Source of the DNA: Agapetus fuscipes
Taxonomy: Eukaryota > Arthropoda > Insecta > Trichoptera > Glossosomatidae
Assembly: GCA_951799405.1 (NCBI GenBank)
Contig: OX637343.1
Coordinates: 13,122,524 to 13,186,523 of the forward strand
Length of the DNA stretch: 64,000 nucleotides
Reading direction: 5' to 3'
The position numbers and the translations under genes were made by a program. The notes beneath the pieces are model-generated. The model was given only the letters and a program-made list of their open reading frames with translations. It made no database searches and was not told the DNA's origin. Below are positions 11,189 through 24,024 of this stretch, piece after piece (position 1 is the stretch's first letter; the number at the start of each line of letters is the position of its first letter).

Positions 11189-14100
11189 ATGTCTCGTAAA
11201 CGTGGTGCACAGATAGGCCGCCGGACTCGTCATGCACTACAAGAATATAACAGAAGATTAAAACTCGCTGAACAAAAACGCTCAAAGGAAAATGAACGTG
11301 CCTCAAATATTCAGGAGGGAGCAGAAGCACTGGCAATTCATAAGGAAGAACCACGTATAAACCTGGAAAATAAAAAGGAAGAAAGAGCGGGACATTCATC
11401 TCAGCAACGCCTTGACAAAATAGATGAAAACCCAAGTCGAATGAAGAAACAACATTTGGAAAATCAAACTCCATACTTCCAGGGTAAGTAAGGATCAAAC
11501 TAGACATTATTACAAAATGTGTGATAACTGTCCTTATGGTGAATTGCCTGCTTGGTCCTCTGCCAGAGGGATCTAGTGACGTGGATAGGAAGGCGTTCAA
11601 GCAAGGCTGCGAAAAACATTAATTCTCCCATTAGTTCACACCATTGAGGTACATATATATTATATATGGGTAAAGCCACCAATTTTGCCACATTTGCCCT
11701 ACTCAAAAGTTTCCAGTAAAGTTTCTCAAAAATATGAACTCGTACTGTTTTTGAAGTACTTGAATTGAAATAAGTAGTTCATCGTCTTAAATGGCATATA
11801 GAAATGTTTTAGAATACATTTCTATTTACAGAAATAAACTAATGCTTTCCCTAAAAAGCGGGTAAAATTCGGGTAAAAATTCGGTGAATTTTGGGAGGTG
11901 CTGACTTTGACCAACATTTTCGTAAAGTTTTAGGTATTTTATACGTTAAATATTGAATATTTTGGCATAAACATATAACTAGCTAGCCTTTCGAAGTACA
12001 TTGCATAAGGATACAAGCACTGTAACCTATTTTTTTCTGTGCTCGAATAATTTTACGTGTTTTACTTCTTTTTCGACACCTCATTAACGCGACCATTTCC
12101 ATCGTCCATTTGTATGTGAATCGTATTGATGTGTGTTTTATCCGACTGGCTACACTTAATGATTTATAAAACACATACACACACAAAACAATAACGTCAA
12201 TTGGCGTCAGTAATTTGTCAGCTTCGTCGTGAGGAAGAATGGTCAGTTCCTCGGGACACACGTTTTGGTGAAATTTACAAAAGTACGTTAGGATTTTATC
12301 CAAGATCTGTAGTGCTCTAGGTTCCAAAAACATTGGTTATTGAATTTCATTGATCACTATGACTTAAATACACTGTGTTTGCGAGCAATCTTTATTTACA
12401 CTAACGCGACCGGCTATTTTTCGCTACTTTTTTGACACTTCATCGACACCGGTGGCGTGATTGTCTTCATCACTTCTTTTTCGTCACCTTGTAAAGGCCA
12501 GCTTAAACATGAATATTTGTTTACTTTTCATACAAATTTTTCATTAAAACTTTTCATACAAATTAAGGGAACACTGTCCTTATTTTAAAATATATTTTTA
12601 TATAGTTTTAGTCACCCTCACGCTACGGTAGCGCTAAAGTTTTCGTCACTTTCACGTCATCGTCGCGAAAAATTATTCAACACTTTTTAGCGACTTGTGG
12701 CAAAATTGGTGGCTTTACCCATATAGTGATGTGGTGGAGCTTAAACTATCTTTACGTCGGTAGGAGCTAAATCCGGTTCAACCTCCCTCAACACAAATCT
12801 TCATAAGTTAGAAAGAAAGCAAGATGCTCTGTGATGATTGTGACTTCATTGCTAACAAGAGACAGTGATAGATGCTGGAATTTCTTTCTGCCTCATTGGC
12901 ATTATTAAAATGTCCTCTTGGCCCGGAAATTGAGCGCACGCGTTTCAATTGTTTTCATGGGTGAATTTTCAAATTTGCAGGATAATTGTGAATATTGTAT
13001 GGTGTTTAGAGCTGGCAGATACGTCTCGTAGTATGTTTCAATGCCATAAGCTAGTTTTGTCTCCAGTAACATATACCTGTACACGGTATTAACTGATTGT
13101 CCATGACAGCTAAAGGAAGGCGCTGTTATCACTTTAGGGCCTTCAAACTGCCAGAATCAATGAGTATTATATTGTTTTTCTTCAAAAAAAATCTTCACAT
13201 TTGATAACTTCCAAATTTTGACACATTTATTTTAAGACTTGTAGGTCTATAACTCAATGGTTCACCCCATTATAATAAAAAGCTGGTTTTCTCCAATAGC
13301 TCTGTCCCTTCTCACAGCGGGCTGCCTAGTTACTATGGTAGCAATCGCCATCACTCTCAATATGAGTTTTGCACACCTGTGTCTATGTGCATGTTGGTCA
13401 AGCTCCAAATGACAATGGTTTGGATTATCCTGTAGTGTTTATTTATCATGAATATCAATTTTTGTACATAGTTCTCAATTGACAGTAAAAATTCTGTATG
13501 CTTATAGACATAATGTATATTATATAGAACAAGGGTCTCAAAACTGCAGTATGGCCGTAATTGAATTAGAATTGTGACAGTGAAGATAATAGGGCTTTAT
13601 AATCAGTTAAAAACATACCCAGAGAGTAGAGGTGATGCTTTGCTTTATTTGCCTGCTGTCCGCGAGGTTTCCTATTATGGAGCATTTGGAATGTGTTGAT
13701 TTTTACGTTGATTATAGAATATGATCTTTTGAAGTAATTTATATTAGACATGGGTGATCAACTGTTTCATTTGGTTGTAGTAGCTCACACCACACTTTTC
13801 CCATAAAATCACATCTGTGTCCCTAGTATAAATCGTTCCGTAAATTGAAAAAATGTATGAAAACTAAATCATACTCTAGGAGTGAGATTGTGTATTCCAT
13901 ACATTTGTTAATAACACAAAGAAGGGGAGATTTACGTAATGTTTTGTACTCGGGGTACTGGTACTAGAGACATATTGTATGAGTGAGCAGCTATTTCATA
14001 GATAATTACCTCGTGATCGTTGTATATCTTTTCAATTATGCATTTTTGTTTTTAGAAAGCAGTAAACACAGTCAAACAAAATATCCATGTGACCAGTGCA

Positions 14101-17100
14101 GCTATAAAGCTTCAACACCATATGCCTTGCAGATACATAAGATTCGTCACTCAGGTGTTAAGCCATTTGGTTGCGACCAATGTGACTACAGAGCCTTTAG
14201 AATTGGCTCTGTGCGGCAACACAAATTAACTCATCTGGAGTCTAAACATGCTTGCAAATACTGCAACTTTAAGACATTCTATCCTGGCAGCATGAAAGCT
14301 CACATGTTCACTCACTCTACTATTAAGCCATTTTGTTGTGACAAGTGCGGCTATACTGCTACCACAAAACAAAACTTAAAAACGCACTCGATGACTCACA
14401 TTGATGAAAAGCTATTTGCTTGTGACTTGTGCGACTATAAAGCAAAGTTAAAAGATTATTTGAAAGGGCACATGTTAATTCATTTGAATTCAAAATCTTT
14501 TGCATGTGATTTATGTAAATATCGCACCATATCAAAGCCGAGGCTGAGAATGCATCAGAAAATTCATAATAAAAAAAAACAGCCAAAAAGTAATGGTGAA
14601 AAGCCAAAGCGAGGACCAACTTCCAAAAATGAGAAAGTCATAACAGATGTTGAAACATTTATTAAACTTTCTAAGGATAAAAGACCTAAAAAATCTCGTG
14701 TTGACAAGTTTTGGGACATAGACAATGATCTGATCTCTGATAAGAGTATAAAGCTAGAAGAAGATGGGTTTCTTGATTTTTCCTGTGATGATGAAAGTGA
14801 AGAAAAACTCAATGTTGTGGATCCTTCTTGCCTTCCTCATAATAAAAATGAAGTGACAAATACGGCAGCATTATCCAGCAATACTGTAAAAGGAGAGGGT
14901 GAACAGGGTTATGACATGAGTCCAGATGAGGAAGTTTCTAGGATCACACCATTTATCTTGTCATTGGAGCCTTTAAAAGAAGACTATGATTGCAGTTTGG
15001 ATATTCATCAAGATGATGACTCTGATGGAGGTATATATTTACTTTTGTTACGTCCCGTATTTTTTTTATAACCGGTAATACTATAAACTCATAATCAAAA
15101 GGCTGTGGGTTCAATTCCCGGGGAGCATCAAAAATTGACATTTAATTTTCAAAATATCCTCTTGCTGGGTAGAAATATTCATGTACCTTTATCAAAGCCC
15201 AGTCATCATAGGTCCATCCAGCCTTACAGCCAATCTTGCTTGAGAATTGGTGCTTTCTATAGTCATGACCAAGCTCAAAAAAACAAATAAATCAACCTTA
15301 TACAGTGGTACCTCGGGACAAGAGTGCCCTAACATACAATTTATTTGAGAAACGAGCTATTGAGCAAGCAAAGTTTTGTTTTGAAACATGAGGGGAATTA
15401 TCATGTCAACGGTATTTTATATTATTTTTTTCTTACCTTGTAATCTTGTAAATGCTCTACTTCGGTTCCAATGCACACTTCAATGTGGTGCCTAAAATCC
15501 ATTATCAAAAAATAAATGCACCTCTTTGAATATGGTGGATCAAAAATAAGATATTTACAGTATGTGTATGATAGACTGGTGACAATAGTGCCGACAAGCA
15601 TGGAATCAGAGAGGGCAATTTCTTCAGCAGGCTACTTAGTGTCTCATGTAAGAAGCAGATTATCTGATGCCACGAGTGACGACACAATTCTTCTTGAGGA
15701 GTTTTTTTTTTAAATCTGTGCTGTGAGCTTACTAATTAGTATATAAAATGATAGTCTGTTATTCTGATTATAGTGCAGGCGCCAAAGGGAGTTGAGTGTG
15801 CAAAATATGAGGACCGCATTCTGTGAACAGTTTTGAATTAAGAAAAGCTTGCAGATTATGGATCTGAATGTTGCCAGGAGGTTTTCTGGTCTAATTTTTT
15901 TTATACCCCTATAATGGTTGGCATTGTCGGAAAAAAGAGCTCTATGACATCTACAGAGAGCCTGGTGTGATCAATTTTATTAAATTGGGGGGCATACATA
16001 TTTGCTTCTGCATACTTCTTTGGAACAAGAAAATCTAGCGTTGACTTTTGCTTTGATTTGGCAATTTTTTGGGGAAAAAACATCACTTTGCAATCGCCAC
16101 AGCAAACAATGTGTCCTGACTTGACATCAGTGGCGTGACTATCATACAAGCTAAAAAGCTAAGCATGCGTACCCTCAGAAATGCAAATAATGAATATTTT
16201 TGAGTAGATTACAGACATTTAAAGTCATTCGTCTTTTTAAATTTCCCCCCATCAAAAGTCGTGCTGCTGCCATCTGTGTGTGGCAGTAGGTTATTATTAT
16301 TAGGCATCGATGAAGTAAACTCTGTTACGCAACCGTTGAAATGTATCCCCGTCTTTGTTTAACGTATGAAAAAAGCTTGATCTCTGTAAGCTTGTATGAA
16401 AATAGTCGGTTAAGCCCTTTTGTCAATATAAATGAACACAATATTATTACAGATTGTGCTTGGGAGTACACATGATAATAATATCACCATATGCTTAGCT
16501 TTTCGTCCATTCAATTTTACGATTCCAGACTGGAGCCATTTACCGTTGTATGAATGACCGATTGTATTTTGAATAAACTGTCGCGTCAGGTGCGTTTTAT
16601 TCGAATATCAGAATAATTGACTTATTCCTTGTTTGCGATCGAATCCACCTTTTTTGATAGTATATAAAATTAATTCCGGTAAAAATATTGTTGTGCCTTG
16701 TGAGGATCTTAAGTGTGTGAAGGTTTTATTGTTTCAATCCAGAATCTAAGTTTGAATAAATTAAGAAGCACTGGGGAAAAGAAACATCGGGGTAAGATTT
16801 ATTATTTGTAATTTAGTGCAACCTTAATTATCCAGCATGCGTATGGCAGAAACTGTAGGCACGCCACTGCTTGACATGTTGTTTTCGTCAGCCCATTGAA
16901 TGCATTTGTCGAATGCCTCCACAGCCTTAGCATGGGTTATTATCTTAATTCCTGGGTCAGTTTCTACTTCGTGATTGACTTCTTCTCTGCCGTTTCTACC
17001 TTCCGAACTAATGACGTTTGCGCGGGCGCGAAATCGTTCGGATTATCGCGATTAACAAATTAGACAGAGGTCGGACTAGCGCGGCTCTACTGTTTATTGA

Positions 17101-18678
17101 TAAGGCCCTGGATTTCACCACCCGTCAAACTCCATGACAAAACTTAACCCTACACGCTGTTCAGCCGGCGTCCAGCAATACACCGGCCGAAAGAAATAAA
17201 AAGGAAAATGAAACAAACAAGTCTTTCTCAATATTTGAAGAGGGTATTAATATATTAGGTCCTTACATATGAAATTGGCGTTTTGCCATACTGGCCACTT
17301 TGATCTCAAATATCTCGTCTTTGGTTAGGAGTTCCAAATTCAAATTTACACAGCTATCCTACTCAAGGTATGTGTTTTGAAAATTGTAATTCATTTGTTC
17401 GTTCCTCAATTGTTTTTTTCTTTGCGTCACTCATTTTACAAAATGGAAAACTTGAAATATTGCGTTGTTTACGAGTACGAGTTCCACCGTGGCACCAGTG
17501 CTGCAGAAACAGTTTGAAGAATTAATGATGTGTATAACGACAGTGTCGCAAAATAAAACACAGTGCGTTTTTGGTTCCAACGTTTTCGTTCTCGAAATTT
17601 CGGCCTACAGAACAAGCCTCGTGGACGGCCTGAGACCAAAGTTGATAATGAGGAATTTAAGGCTATTCTGGGATCGAATCCATCGCAAACCACGCCCAAG
17701 TAAGCTGTAGGCTGCAAAATTAGTAATAAAACTATTTTAATCTACTTGAAGCAAATTGGAAAGGTGAAAAAGCTTGAAATGTGGGTACCTCACAAATTGG
17801 GTGAAGCAAATCAACAAACGCGCGTCGACTGCTGCGTTGCATTACTCAACCGGCACAATAATGAAGGGATTGTAAATCGAATTATTACCTGTGATGAAAA
17901 ATGGATCCTGCACGATAATCGGAAGCGCTCATCACAATGGTTGAACCCAGCCAAACCTGCCAAATCATGCCCCAAGCGAAAATTGGCTCAAAAAAAGTTA
18001 CTTGTGAGCATTTGGCGGACTAGTGCCGGTGTTGTTCACTACACCTTTCTTAAATCTGGTCAGACGATTACGGCAGATGTCTGTTGTCAGCAACTGCAAA
18101 GTATGATGGAAAATCTAGCTGCTAAACAACCGAGGCTGATCAATCGCTCTAGGCCACTGCTGTTTCATGACAACGCTAGACCACATACTACACAACAGAC
18201 GGCTACCAAATTAGAGGAGCTTCAATTGGAATGTTTAAGACATCCCCCGTACTCTCCGGACTTTGTTCCAACTGATTACTATTTTTTTCGAAATTTGGAT
18301 AACTTCTTGCAAGGGAAAAAAATCAACTCCGATAGGGCAGTCCAAACCGCCCTCAAAGATTGTATTGATTGCCATCCGAAGGGTTATTTTTGTAAAGGGA
18401 TCAATTAACTGCCTATGAGATGGCAAAAGTGCATAGATAGCTATGACACATACTTTGATTTAATAAATATATTAGATTAAAAAAAAAATACTTTTTTTTC
18501 CTCCCATACAAAACGCCAATTTCATATGTAAAGACTTAATATAATTCTCGTGTCAGTGTTTATGGTCACACTCCTCCCAAACGACTAGACTAATATTGAA
18601 TGAAATTACACGTATTAGAAACGACCTTATTTTTTAATTTAAATTCCTTAGCTTAAAGGTTGGTATGAGGCTGACCAC

Positions 18679-18712
<34 letters not shown>

Positions 18713-21700
18713 CATAAAAAATTTTTACAAGAAATATAAATCTTAAAAATTAAACATTTTGTCCCGATAAACCAAAAAATTTCAGTTTGTCATCGGGTGC
18801 AACAATCAAATTAAAAAATATAAGTCTTAGTATTTAGAGCTAGTATGAAATAAAAAGTAAATTAAAGTTAAAATTAGGAGACAAGAGTAGAGTAAAAACA
18901 CAAATATAGTTAAGGTAATTAATATAAAAAAGTTCTTTCTCCCAGCCAAATCTTCAAAGATATTATAATTTTATTAATGTTTGTAGATTCCTTTTTAAAG
19001 TCCTTTGGCAACAAATTAAATATTTTTGGCACAAGGTAATCCAACGTTCTTTGTCCATATTTGTTATTAATTCTTGGCACAACTAGTCCTTCATTAGATG
19101 TAAATCTTGTTTGGTACACATGCTCTAGTTTATTTTTATATTTATCATTAAACAATTGTTGACATATAATTATGTTCCATAGTATACCCTTAATAGGCAA
19201 GACATTTAATGATTGGAATAAAAATGGTATATTCTGCCTTTGGTTATACATTTGCATTTAATATGTCTGGCTTTTGCGTAAATATGCGTGAAATAGACTA
19301 TTTTTTAGATAAAGGAACAAATAAACCTTGTGGAGCATGTACCTAATCTAATCTAAGTTGCAAAGATATGTAACATTGTGGATTCACATTACATGCATTC
19401 TCACAAGCAGGCCCGTACAAGCTTGCGCATGCTGCATGTGAACCTACAATATAGAAACCAAGTCTCAAATGGGCATACACCCTACAACTTTTGCCGACCT
19501 ACCCTGACACAGGGGTGACATTGGCAAAGTGAACCATTTTTTACAGTATGGGTGGTCAGCCTCATATCAACCTATAAGTCAAGGATTGTAATTATTGTAA
19601 ATATGTCAAACGACCGTAATTCCAACCTAAAACTAACAGGTAGAAATAAGAATAAAATTTGACAGCTAGCTGACAAGCTGAGCCCTGAGAGCAGGTGTAA
19701 TGTGGCCATTAACATGGACAACAGAGGAATGGACATAACAATGAGAAACATGGAGATTTCTGCAACATAGAACTTTGCATTAAAGCTTATTAAACTTACT
19801 ATATGGTTCATGAAGAATATAATAGTGTTGCAACCAGTGGCGGTGCGTCATTAGGGGACGAAGGGGATTATCCCTATGTATGAAATAGGAAAAATAAGTA
19901 CCTATCCACTAAAATAACAAAGTAAAAATAAAATGCATTTTTGTGCTTTATTTTTACTTTATCAGTTTATAATGAATCTTCACAATGTCAATGCTTACTT
20001 ATTGAAAATGGAATCCGAGAAATAAACTGGAATATTTTCTAAATCATTCATCTTTAGTGTGAAATTTTCACATAGCGCGATCATATTTTAAAAGTTCAGG
20101 TCTTCGCTGTGTAATGAGATGTACGTACGATAGGGGGGACCTCTTTCCGTTCCTTCTGCGCCCGCACCGGACATACACGAACTGATAGTTCGTAAAGTCG
20201 GGGATACCGAACGTCTTCCCTATGGTTTTTTTGTGTGTATGGGTGAGCACAGCTTATCTGTGAGTTAGGTCCATAGCGAGTACATACATTTGCGCATGCG
20301 CACTTTAACTGTCTTCACAGACCAGCGGGGAACAAGCCCAGTGTCCCCGAGGTACGTACCAACATACTTATAACACTTTGGTACAAATTAGAAGTAATAT
20401 TATTGTTGTGTGTTACGGGGATGCCCGGTTGGCTATACGTGACGTGATATTACACTAAAATTTATAATATTTGGTCAGTCTGACGCGTTTTCAAGCATCG
20501 TAAATCCGATTTGTCAGAAATTCCTTACCAAATAAGTAGCCAATTTAAGAGAAAACATCTCGCTTGCTTTAGAATCTTCTTGAATAAAATGGTTTTAGGT
20601 AATCAAATGCCAGTTTTTATTGATTACGTACAGTTTTGCCTATGTTGATACTGTTTTGATTTCGTATAATTGTGTTATGATTTATTTTTTTGTCTATAAA
20701 TACAGTGATTTAATATCTGTAAGAAATGTAGAAAAAGTAGGTGGTAAGAGGCGAGGACCTGCACAGTGTCGGTGATATTTATGTAGTGTCTGTGTCTGTG
20801 TACTGTATGGTGGTGCCCTGGTGGAGTGCATTGTCAGGTGAGCACCAGACTATCTTACAAGGTCATCCCCTCTCCCAGGATTTAGCTAGAGCCGCTACTG
20901 GTTGCAACCAAGCCATTGCTAGAATATGTGATAGTACTTTAATTATTACCCCTGCCACCGTTTATGTATGTACTTTTCTTTTTTGTTTTCAGACAGCAAC
21001 CAGGATAATCAAGAAATCAGTGATTTTAATGTAGATGAAACTGTTCCAATTGAATATGTTGGACCACAAAGTAAAAAATTCTTCTGTGATAAATGCAGCA
21101 AATCCTATGTTCAGATCTCAGGCCTAAAAGAGCACATTGAAGCCAAACACAGTGAAACAACATATCCATGTGAAAAATGTACTTTTATAGCCTCAACAAT
21201 GCAAGTCTTATACAAACACAAAGTTGTTCACTCAGATGTTAAGCCGTTTGGCTGTGACCAATGTGACTACAAAGCCGCCAGTATAAGGTATGTGAAAATG
21301 CACAAAAGAATTCACACTGAACTTCACTTTCAAAAGAACTTCACTTGTGATTTGTGCGATTATAAAACTAATATCTCACACAGCTTGCGGCGACACAAAT
21401 TATGTCATTCAGGAATAAAGAAGCACATGTGCTCAGAGTGTGACTATGTTGGTCTGAAAAAGTATGACTTAACTCGTCACATGTTGCTGCACAGTGATAG
21501 AAAACCATTCAAATGTGATCATTGCACTTTTTCTACAAAAACCAAAAAAAGCTTGAAAACTCATATATTAAAACATGGAGAAAAATTGTTGGGTTGTGAG
21601 ATTTGTGATTATAAATGTAGTGTTCCTGCATTTTTACGTGAGCATATGCAAATTCACAAGACAGAGAAATCATTCAGCTGTGGACAGTGCAACTATAAAA

Positions 21701-21762
21701 CAGCAGTGAAACATTACTTAAGAAGACATGAGAGAACTAGACACAAAGCAGATAAACTGTAG
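11189..21762 (+). CDS. C2H2 zinc-finger gene B (3 exons, 679 aa)
   Basis: Predicted exons are 11189-11483, 14056-15030 and 20993-21762, all introns phase 1; the joined 2040 nt are open to TAG at 21760-21762. The order matches gene A: a basic N-terminal exon (MSRKRGAQIGRRTR...), six fingers plus acidic linker in exon 2, eight fingers in exon 3. Exon 3 and about 2 kb downstream are nearly the same as the end of gene A, so they come from a recent duplication. Finger 5 of exon 2 (14421-14483) differs sharply from its counterparts in A, C and D although its flanks are almost identical to gene C. Intron 2 (about 6 kb) contains a Tigger-like remnant, a mariner, a LINE fragment and two hAT-type elements. 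The protein is probably nuclear and DNA-binding. Confidence 0.78.
11668..12720 (+). mobile_element. 1053-bp TIR element in gene B intron 1
   Basis: Perfect 25-bp inverted ends beginning GGGTAAAGCCACCAATTTTG. The matching place downstream of gene C exon 1 (about 29805) lacks it. Flanks are ATAT-rich, so a duplication of ATAT is likely but not certain. A 116-codon minus-strand frame (11983-12333) has no recognisable domain. Superfamily not assigned. Confidence 0.82.
12721..13706. other. Gene B intron 1, no feature recognised
   Basis: Apart from short AT-rich frames nothing is supported; the piece 12721-12800 still matches the flank of gene C exon 1. Confidence 0.45.
15078..15290 (+). repeat. 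SINE-B after gene B exon 2
   Basis: SINE-B has a different tRNA-like head (GTGGGTTCAATTCCCGG here) and body GGTCCATCCAGCCTTACAGC. It starts about 48 bp after the exon donor and is duplicated at 36213. Confidence 0.75.
15516..15713 (+). pseudogene. hAT transposase C-terminal fragment
   Basis: The frame encodes VPTSMESERAISSAGYLVSH followed by VRSRLSD, the conserved dimerisation motif of hAT transposases. Nothing upstream completes the protein. Confidence 0.7.
15905..17092 (-). pseudogene. Tigger/pogo-like transposase remnant
   Basis: Read on the minus strand, about 17000-16900 encodes KIITHAKAVEAFDKCIQWAD and about 16115-15990 encodes FFPQKIAKSKQKSTLDFLVP, the C-terminal tail pattern of Tigger/jerky proteins. 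The outer end CAGTAGAGCCGCGCTAGTCC lies at 17092, and is shared with the copy at 37647. A hAT MITE splits the frame; the catalytic domain is deleted. Confidence 0.6.
16128..16869 (+). mobile_element. hAT-type MITE, 742 bp
   Basis: Perfect 8-bp duplication CTTGACAT (16120-16127, 16870-16877) and ends CAGTGGCGTGACTA / CAGTGGCGTGCCTA in inverted orientation. It is inserted in a Tigger-like transposase remnant on the minus strand. No open frame of note. Confidence 0.88.
17255..18539 (+). mobile_element. mariner element, 1285 bp, TA target site
   Basis: Inverted ends TTAGGTCCTTACATATGAAA and its near-complement at 18510-18539 are flanked by TA on each side. Length is typical of mariner. The 31-bp ends differ at few positions. 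It lies in intron 2 of zinc-finger gene B. Confidence 0.93.
17443..18408 (+). pseudogene. mariner transposase, interrupted N-terminus
   Basis: The open part 17746-18408 covers the catalytic core: ITCDEKW (first Asp), FHDNARPHT (second Asp) and SPDFVPTDYYFF (third Asp), with 34 residues between second and third, i.e. a D,D34D mariner of the SETMAR-like group. Upstream, the helix-turn-helix region starts at 17443 (MENLKYC) but has an in-frame TGA near 17513 and at least one frameshift before 17746, so the copy is most likely inactive. It ends GYFCKGIN, the usual C-terminal region, a little truncated by a stop. Confidence 0.88.
18683..19300 (-). pseudogene. LINE ORF2 C-terminus with poly-A tail
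   Basis: The minus-strand frame 19257-18919 ends in VYQTRFTSNEGLVVPRINN, YGQRTLDYLVPKIFNLLP, the usual final segment of many non-LTR ORF2 proteins. About 30 T on the + strand (18683-18712) is its poly-A tail. The copy is 5'-truncated. Confidence 0.75.
19343..19588 (+). repeat. R3 repeat
   Basis: Full copy between the LINE fragment and the hAT element in gene B intron 2. A truncated minus-strand R3 end lies at 18645-18682, adjoining the LINE poly-A. Confidence 0.8.
19835..20900 (+). mobile_element. hAT-type non-autonomous element, 1066 bp
   Basis: Perfect 8-bp duplication GTTGCAAC (19827-19834, 20901-20908); ends CAGTGGCGGTGCG and, inverted, CAGTAGCGGCTCT. It ends 92 bp before exon 3 of gene B. 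No transposase domain found inside. Confidence 0.85.
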
Positions 21763-22124
21763 TGTAATACTATGTATTTCAATGGTGGATAGGGGGCGCC
21801 TTAGAAATCTCGCCCAGGGCGCTGGTAGTGCTAAACCCAACACTGGTAATAATACCACAGACCAAAGGAGATGTGGCATGTGGGCGTTACCTTGTCCACT
21901 CAATATGTCGTAAAACTGGCATATTATTCGAGTTTGAGTTTTTAAGGGTACATCAGTTATGCTTAGACCGCAATACTTGCAACTGCTCCTAGTTTTTATC
22001 AAGAGCACAAAAAATACCATTTATATTTTCAAATATGCTCTTCGCTGGATTAAATCCAGCCTTACAGCAACTGGGTCTAGCTTGAAAATTGGCACTTTTT
22101 AGCGACGACCAAGCTCGTAAAAGA

Positions 22125-22430
22125 TCCATTTGATAGCTCAGTTGGTTGAATACTTGCATTCCATGCTGAAAACATGGGTTCGATCCCCACCGATTGTGTC
22201 AGAAATGACTTCCCAAACCCATACCCAAAATAAATACCGGTAAGGTTTACTCAGAGTTCACAAGAAATGAGAACCAGCGCCCTCAGGAGCTGGGAAACCC
22301 CACTTCAACTGAAGTGGTTTGCGTGAGGCAATTTCCTTCACCCACAAAAATTAATTGGTCTGGAATGGCCATATGCAGTTTCTTTGGGCAGGCAAGAAGT
22401 TACACTATATGTGTAGCGTAGTTGCGCTGT
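22125..22430 (+). repeat. SINE-A downstream of gene B
   Basis: Duplicate of 9553-9860, with a SINE-B part in front. Confidence 0.8.
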
Positions 22431-22785
22431 AATAAAGTAAAAATAAAAGTTTTTTTCATCACAAAACGAGTTTTAATTTAATAGATTTAAAAAAGTAAAA
22501 TTTCTATGTTATAGTTCACAGTGAGTTTATTTATTAAGTACACGACCGGTTTCGGGATCGCAGAACATCCCATCCTCAGGTGGAAAATAAAACCATTTTA
22601 ATTTCTTGAGAGTTTTTGATTATTGTAAGGGTCCTACACCCAGAGTGCACCGAGAAGTCCAGGGCGGGAAGTCTCATCACCACGGTAATTCTTACCTATC
22701 GCAATCCGACTGGGTGACGACACAATATTGCGACACTTAACATGCAAGTGCGGATCTTTGTGTAATTTTCGGGATATCTATAATC

Positions 22786-23029
22786 TAAGCTGCAAAGATA
22801 TGTTAACATTTAAGGCTCATATTAAATGCATGCCCCGAGACATGCACATGTAGGTTAGCGCCTACACATTCTGCATGTGTGCATACAAATAAGCAAAACC
22901 TCACATCAACATAAACCTTGCAACTCCTGCCGCCATTCCCTGAACCGGGGTGGCATTGGCAAAAGTGAACTGATTTTTACAGTACGGGTAGTCAGCCTCA
23001 TACCAACCTATCAGTCAAGGAGCTAACAT
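22786..23029 (+). repeat. R3 repeat, downstream of gene B
   Basis: Duplicate of 10205-10432. Confidence 0.8.
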
Positions 23030-23252
23030 AATATGCTACGTAAAAATACATAACAAAAATGATTTTGAATTAATTGATTTCGCGCTTGTTTTTAGCTCCT
23101 CCTACTGTAGGCACAACCTACATTTAGGGATTTGCTTTTGTTTACAACATAGGCGGCTATTTTTGGAGGCTGCTTTGTGTACTGGACACTGGCGCCTCTG
23201 CCCTCCGCGGAAATCGCCATACAGAAGAAGAAGAAGAGGCTGTTTTCAGCTC

Positions 23253-23735
23253 AGGGATGGGCAGTTTAAATAAAAATATCGATGTATTTCGACTCGGTAT
23301 TTTTCAGTATTTTTAAACACTATTGAAAGATATCGACGCAAAAATATGGATTTATCGATACTTATAAAGTATAGAAATTAAAAAAAAAAAAAAAAACGGG
23401 TCGATGGTGGGTAACGTTTCAAAATTTCGAAAATTTTCGGGAATAAGCTGTCTACGGGGGACGGGGGGTAGAAGCACGTTTCAAAAATCTGCTAGAAGAG
23501 AACATCTTCAAAAACTTTAATTTGAAAAACACCCATGTGATTTGCAACGTTTTTTTTTTTGCTTCCAAACACAACCACTTATAAAGCGAGGGAAGCAAAA
23601 ACGCATTGCTAAAAAAATATCGTTTTTGATACGATTTTGATACTCCAAAAAAAAATTGGAATATTGTGGAAAATATCGATATTTTTCAAAAAAATATCGG
23701 TACTTTATATATCAATATATTTCGCTCATCCCTAG
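23253..23735 (+). mobile_element. TATCGATA-rich MITE, duplicate copy
   Basis: Same as 10651-11114; part of the A/B downstream duplicated block. The fold-back element begins 47 bp later. Confidence 0.65.
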
Positions 23736-24024
23736 TACAAATGAAGTTTTCAAAATGTCAAGTGGTGGTGAAGTGTTCAATACCGGTGTGAAGACAGCCT
23801 GACAGGCGCTAGCCTGACAGCTGGGGAAATCTGGGGATGTAAACGAAAAAACCCGTTTCCCTACATGTATGGATTATTATTTTTTATATTTTAACAATTT
23901 ATAGGTATAAAAACATTTAAAGCCCAAATGCGTTAACAAATAAACTAAATTAATCTATCGCAAACAAAAATATACACGAAAAGGCATATCCTTCACATAT
24001 TCATGAAGCTTTGTAAATGCCTTT

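Larger units (their letters stand above)
20993..23765 (+). repeat. Duplicated block shared with 8428-11140
   Basis: Includes the last exon of gene B, 3' flank, SINE-B/SINE-A composite, R3 and TATCGATA MITE, in the same order and orientation as after gene A. Differences are mostly single bases and small indels. Confidence 0.88.

Noticed and set aside
11983..12333. Host protein-coding gene, 116 codons, minus strand
   Set aside because: Lies entirely inside a recently inserted TIR element, with no known domain or splice partners.
18683..18712. Homopolymer as a transcription terminator
   Set aside because: It is the poly-A tail of a minus-strand LINE fragment.
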